In this document: one piece after another, positions 61,066 through 64,000 of the stretch | How the letters are laid out: each line of letters begins with the position of its first letter | Numbering within the stretch: the first letter of the stretch is position 1 | DNA from: Nocardia aurea | GTDB taxonomy: Bacteria > Actinomycetota > Actinomycetes > Mycobacteriales > Mycobacteriaceae | DNA length: 64,000 nucleotides | Assembly (NCBI RefSeq): GCF_003123685.1 | Contig: NZ_QCYJ01000116.1 | Coordinates: 124,001 to 188,000, forward strand | Direction of reading: 5' to 3' | Notes under the pieces: generated by a model | The model's input: only the letters and a program-made list of their open reading frames with translations | Database searches by the model: none | What the model was told of the DNA's origin: nothing | Made by a program: the position numbers and the translations under genes

Positions 61066-61707
61066 ATGGTTACGGTACGCCGGGGGTGGGCTGTGCACGG
61101 TGTGAGTGGCGACGAACAAGGGTTTCGGGCCGAGTGCGGAGGTTCCCGCCCGGTTTCGAGCATTGCCTGGGCCGGCACAGGAGGTTTCGCGCGCTCGCCG
61201 AGAGTGGGTGCCCCGTGTCGGGGGTGCCCGGCCTGTGCGGACATTTTCGGCGTAGATCGGCGGAAAGCTCGCAGTCGACGCCGGGAATGTCCATGGAGCC
61301 CGGACCGATCCGCACATCGCATATCGGACGCATCGCGGGGGTCGTGGTCGGAATGATGCCGCCGACTCGTCGTCGCTCCGTGCTGCCTCGGCACATTGCC
61401 AACGCGGAGACCTGGCGAACGAGCGTCGATCGCCGCCGTCCCGCTCGATCGCCGCACCTACCGGTTGCCGCCGGTTTCCAGATGGCGCGGATCGTCGGCG
61501 AGCGCGCGTGATCGCTCGGCGGCGGCCGGATTGCTGCTGCCCCCGGCTCGTCGACCGCCGCACCTACCCGGTGATTCCGCAGCGTGTCCAGCGCGTCTCC
61601 CTCGCCGGAGACAGTCGTGAGATGCCGCACAACAACGTCTGTGGATAAGTGAGATCCGCAGGTCCTCCCGTTACCGTTACGCCTTCTGACGATCAACGGA
61701 GGTCGGT
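61066..61707. other. Intergenic stretch without a supportable gene
   Basis: Several open frames cross this interval on both strands, but none shows a ribosome binding site, family resemblance or sensible composition. The words GCCGCACCTACC occur twice (near 61452 and 61557) in otherwise different context. The region ends in a GGAGG that is the ribosome binding site of the next gene. Confidence 0.5.
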
Positions 61708-62628
61708 ATGCGTCGGGTCGGATATGCGCGCAACGGTGGTCCCGAGGTGCTCGAACCGGAATCGGTGGATGTGCCGACACCGGGCCCCGGTCAGCTTCTC
61801 GTGCGCGTCGACGCGATCGGCGTGACGTTGCCCGTCGTGCGGAGAGTTCGGGAGGCGGCGCAACCGGGCCCGCTCGGCGGCGAGATCGCGGGTGAAGTCG
61901 TCGCGGTCGGCGAGGGCGTCACCGACTGTATGCCCGGCTATCGGGTCACCGGCCCGTGCTTCGGCCACGCCTACGCCGAGTACGCGCTGCTCGACGAGTC
62001 GATGGCCTCGACCATCCCCGACGGCGCGTCCGCCGTCGACGCCGTGGCTCTCGTGCGCGGCGGCCTGGTCGCACTGGGCGCGCTCGATGCCGCGAAACCG
62101 GAATCCGGCGATTCGGCGCTCATCACCGCAGCCGCGAGCGGTGTAGGTCACCTCGCCGTCCAACTCGCCCGGATCCGCGGTGCCAAACGCGTCACCGCCG
62201 CCGTCTCCGACCTCTCGAAAACCGATTTCCTCACCGACCTCGGTGTCGACGATGTCGTCACCTATGACGCTCCGACCTGGGGTGATCCCGTCGACTTCGC
62301 ACTGGACGCCGTCGGCGGCGATCTGCTCACCCAGGCTTTGGCCGCACTCGCCCCCGGCGGCCGCCTGGTGACCCTCGGCTCCGGCGGCGGCACGATCCAC
62401 GCCGACGACCTCGCCGACGCGAAATCCGTGACCGGCTTCCAGATCGCGCGCATCGCCCGGGAAGACCCGGAAACCTACGACCACTGGCGTCAAGAGCTGT
62501 GGCAGTACGTCGCCTCGGGACAGCTGCGCCCCGCCGTCCACGCCGAATTCGCCCTCGACGACGCCGCCGCGGCGCACGCCGTCATCGAAGCCCGTGCCAA
62601 CCTGGGCAAAGTGGTCCTCATCCCCTGA
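61708..62628 (+). CDS. Zinc-less quinone oxidoreductase-type MDR protein
   Basis: This 306-residue protein belongs to the medium-chain dehydrogenase/reductase superfamily, NADPH:quinone reductase subgroup. It has the N-terminal GroES-like domain (RRVGYARNGGPEVLEPESVDVPTPGPGQLLVRVDAIGV), the AAASGVGHLAVQLA nucleotide motif, and lacks the zinc-binding cysteines of alcohol dehydrogenases. It would reduce a quinone or enone. GGAGG lies about 5 nt before ATG 61708. It is a single gene, 84 nt before ychF. Confidence 0.87.
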   Translation: MRRVGYARNGGPEVLEPESVDVPTPGPGQLLVRVDAIGVTLPVVRRVREAAQPGPLGGEIAGEVVAVGEGVTDCMPGYRVTGPCFGHAYAEYALLDESMASTIPDGASAVDAVALVRGGLVALGALDAAKPESGDSALITAAASGVGHLAVQLARIRGAKRVTAAVSDLSKTDFLTDLGVDDVVTYDAPTWGDPVDFALDAVGGDLLTQALAALAPGGRLVTLGSGGGTIHADDLADAKSVTGFQIARIAREDPETYDHWRQELWQYVASGQLRPAVHAEFALDDAAAAHAVIEARANLGKVVLIP

Positions 62629-62712
62629 CGCCGCCCCACCGCACCCACTCGGCCAACGTTCCCGGGAGCGGCGGACCGCGAGGTCGAGCGCGACGCGTAG
62701 ACTTCCTGACTC

Positions 62713-63792
62713 GTGAGTCTCACCCTCGGAATCGTCGGCCTGCCCAACGTCGGAAAGTCGACGCTTTTCAACGCGCTGACCAAGAACGACGTGCTTGCCG
62801 CGAACTACCCGTTCGCGACCATCGAGCCGAACGTCGGGGTGGTTCCACTGCCCGACCCACGCCTCGACACCCTCGCGAAGATCTTCGGCTCCGAGCGCAT
62901 CGTGCCCGCCGTCGTCTCCTTCGTCGATATCGCGGGCATCGTGAAGGGCGCGTCCGAGGGCGCCGGTCTCGGCAACAAATTCCTCGCCAACATCCGCGAA
63001 GCCGACGCCATCTGCCAGGTCGTGCGCGTCTTCGCCGACGACGACGTGATCCACGTGGACGGCAAGGTCGACCCGGCCTCCGATATCGAGGTCATCGAAA
63101 CCGAACTCATCCTCGCCGACCTGCAAACGCTGGAGAAGGCAGTTCCGCGCTTCGAGAAGGAAGCCAAGATCAAGAAGGAGCGCAAGCCCCTCGCCGACGC
63201 CGCCAAAACGGCGCAGGAGATCCTGAACAACGGAACCACCCTCTTCGCCGCGGGCAACAAGGTGGACACCGAACTCCTGAAAGAACTTTCGCTCCTCACC
63301 ACCAAACCCTTCCTCTACGTCTTCAACGCCGACGAATCGGTGCTCACCGACGAGGCGAAGGTCGCCGAACTGAAAGCCGCCGTCGCCCCCGCCGACGCGG
63401 TCTTCCTCGACGCCAAGGTCGAAGCCGAACTCCTCGAACTCGATGACGAATCCGCCCTCGAACTCCTCGAATCCATCGGCCAGGCCGAACCCGGCCTGCA
63501 CGCCCTCGCCCGTGCAGGCTTCCACACCCTCGGCCTCCAGACCTACCTCACCGCAGGCCCGAAAGAGGCCCGCGCCTGGACGATCCACCAGGGCGACACC
63601 GCCCCCAAAGCGGCAGGCGTCATCCACACCGACTTCGAACGCGGCTTCATCAAGGCCGAAATCGTCGCGTTCACGGATCTGGTGGACGCGGGATCGATGG
63701 CGGCCGCGAAGGCGGCGGGCAAGGTTCGTATGGAGGGCAAGGACTACGTCATGTCCGACGGCGACGTCGTCGAGTTCCGTTTCAACGTGTAG
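62713..63792 (+). CDS. ychF: YchF/OLA1-type nucleotide-binding protein
   Basis: YchF is a conserved P-loop ATPase that binds ribosomes and affects stress responses. The 359-residue protein has G1 GLPNVGKST, the DIAGIVKGASEGAGLGN loop, the noncanonical G4 FNADE (instead of NKxD, consistent with ATP preference), and the C-terminal TGS domain with YLTAGPKEARAWTIHQGDTAPKAAGVIHTDFE. The start GTG 62713 gives MSLTLGIVGLPNVGKST. It corresponds to Rv1112, which adjoins Rv1111c in mycobacteria. Confidence 0.95.
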   Translation: MSLTLGIVGLPNVGKSTLFNALTKNDVLAANYPFATIEPNVGVVPLPDPRLDTLAKIFGSERIVPAVVSFVDIAGIVKGASEGAGLGNKFLANIREADAICQVVRVFADDDVIHVDGKVDPASDIEVIETELILADLQTLEKAVPRFEKEAKIKKERKPLADAAKTAQEILNNGTTLFAAGNKVDTELLKELSLLTTKPFLYVFNADESVLTDEAKVAELKAAVAPADAVFLDAKVEAELLELDDESALELLESIGQAEPGLHALARAGFHTLGLQTYLTAGPKEARAWTIHQGDTAPKAAGVIHTDFERGFIKAEIVAFTDLVDAGSMAAAKAAGKVRMEGKDYVMSDGDVVEFRFNV

Positions 63793-64000
63793 ATCAGCGT
63801 CTTCGAAGAACGTGACGTTGCTTCGCGCATCGCCGGCGGTAGACGTTCTGCTGCCTCCAGCCCACGTCGGGTGAGGATCCGGCTGTTCGTCGGTGCCACA
63901 TGCCGCCTACCGGGCGCGAACTCGGCGTAGTCGGCCGTCTCGGATTCGGTGATCGTGTCGTGAATCAGAACGCGGGCACGCTACTGGTGCTGGCATTCCC
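63793..64000. other. Downstream region without confident gene
   Basis: The last 208 bases contain an open frame on the minus strand reading about ITESETADYAEFAPGRRHVAPTNSRILTRRGLEAAERLP, but it lacks a good start and may be by chance. A partial gene beginning beyond 64000 cannot be excluded. Confidence 0.4.

Noticed and set aside
61070..61780. 236-residue minus-strand open frame in the AraC/quinone reductase gap
   Set aside because: Arg/Pro-rich, no recognisable motif and overlaps the start of the quinone reductase gene.

Overview
The window is high-GC actinobacterial DNA from the Corynebacteriales, most probably Nocardia or a close relative such as Rhodococcus. The evidence is mycothiol chemistry (mca, a DinB-like mycothiol-type protein), an F420-type nitroreductase-fold protein, an EspG/PPE-like ESX pair, and a gene order that follows the Mycobacterium tuberculosis Rv1072-Rv1112 block. 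That order runs BI-1, fadA3, SGNH hydrolase, cbs, metB, greA, DUF4307, mca, DUF255, hemolysin III, uppS, coaA, glyA, phoH2, fumC, glpX, DUF4245, xseB/xseA, lipid-droplet protein, ispH, DUF6542, ychF. All assignments come from reading the sequence; no database search was run.

Layout. 0.4-15 kb: rRNA methyltransferase-like gene, BI-1, DoxX, thiolase, SGNH hydrolase, a secreted protein, the transsulfuration genes cbs and metB separated by a MscS-like channel and a glutaryl-CoA dehydrogenase-like gene, greA, and mca with small membrane proteins. 15-27 kb: GyrI-like protein, DUF255 thioredoxin-fold protein, an imperfect tandem repeat, a membrane adenylate cyclase, hemolysin III/uppS sharing a palindromic operator, coaA, a DUF885 metallopeptidase, an unannotated 35-codon gene with a strong ribosome binding site, and a TetR regulon with twin palindromes followed by glyA. 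27-31 kb: an orphan EspG plus an 809-aa PPE/WXG-like protein carrying collagen-like Gly-X-Y and Gly-rich repeats. 31-33 kb: FAD monooxygenase, TetR and limonene-epoxide-hydrolase-like module. 33-45 kb: phoH2 with a leader ORF, LGFP lipoprotein, DesA2-like protein lacking one metal ligand, fumC, glpX, DUF4245, exonuclease VII genes, lipid-droplet protein, ispH, DUF6542.

45-62 kb appears inserted relative to the mycobacterial order, where DUF6542 (Rv1111c) and ychF (Rv1112) are neighbours. It holds DNA metabolism and repair genes (rmuC, sbcD-sbcC, ogt, ada-alkA fusion), a small secreted protein, cstA-ybdD carbon-starvation transport, a sugar-type ABC importer without its ATPase, and a VOC/AraC operon. 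The block then returns to ychF.

Functional themes are sulfur amino acid and one-carbon metabolism (cbs, metB, glyA), central carbon (fumC, glpX, cstA), isoprenoid and cell-wall precursors (ispH, uppS), alkylation and double-strand-break repair, and several compact regulator-target modules. Many gene pairs overlap by 1-4 nt (mca/13628, TetR/glyA, PPE-like/EspG, TetR/LEH, xseA/xseB, sbcD/sbcC, cstA/ybdD and both ABC junctions), which shows tight operons. Convergent pairs are often separated by strong hairpin terminators.
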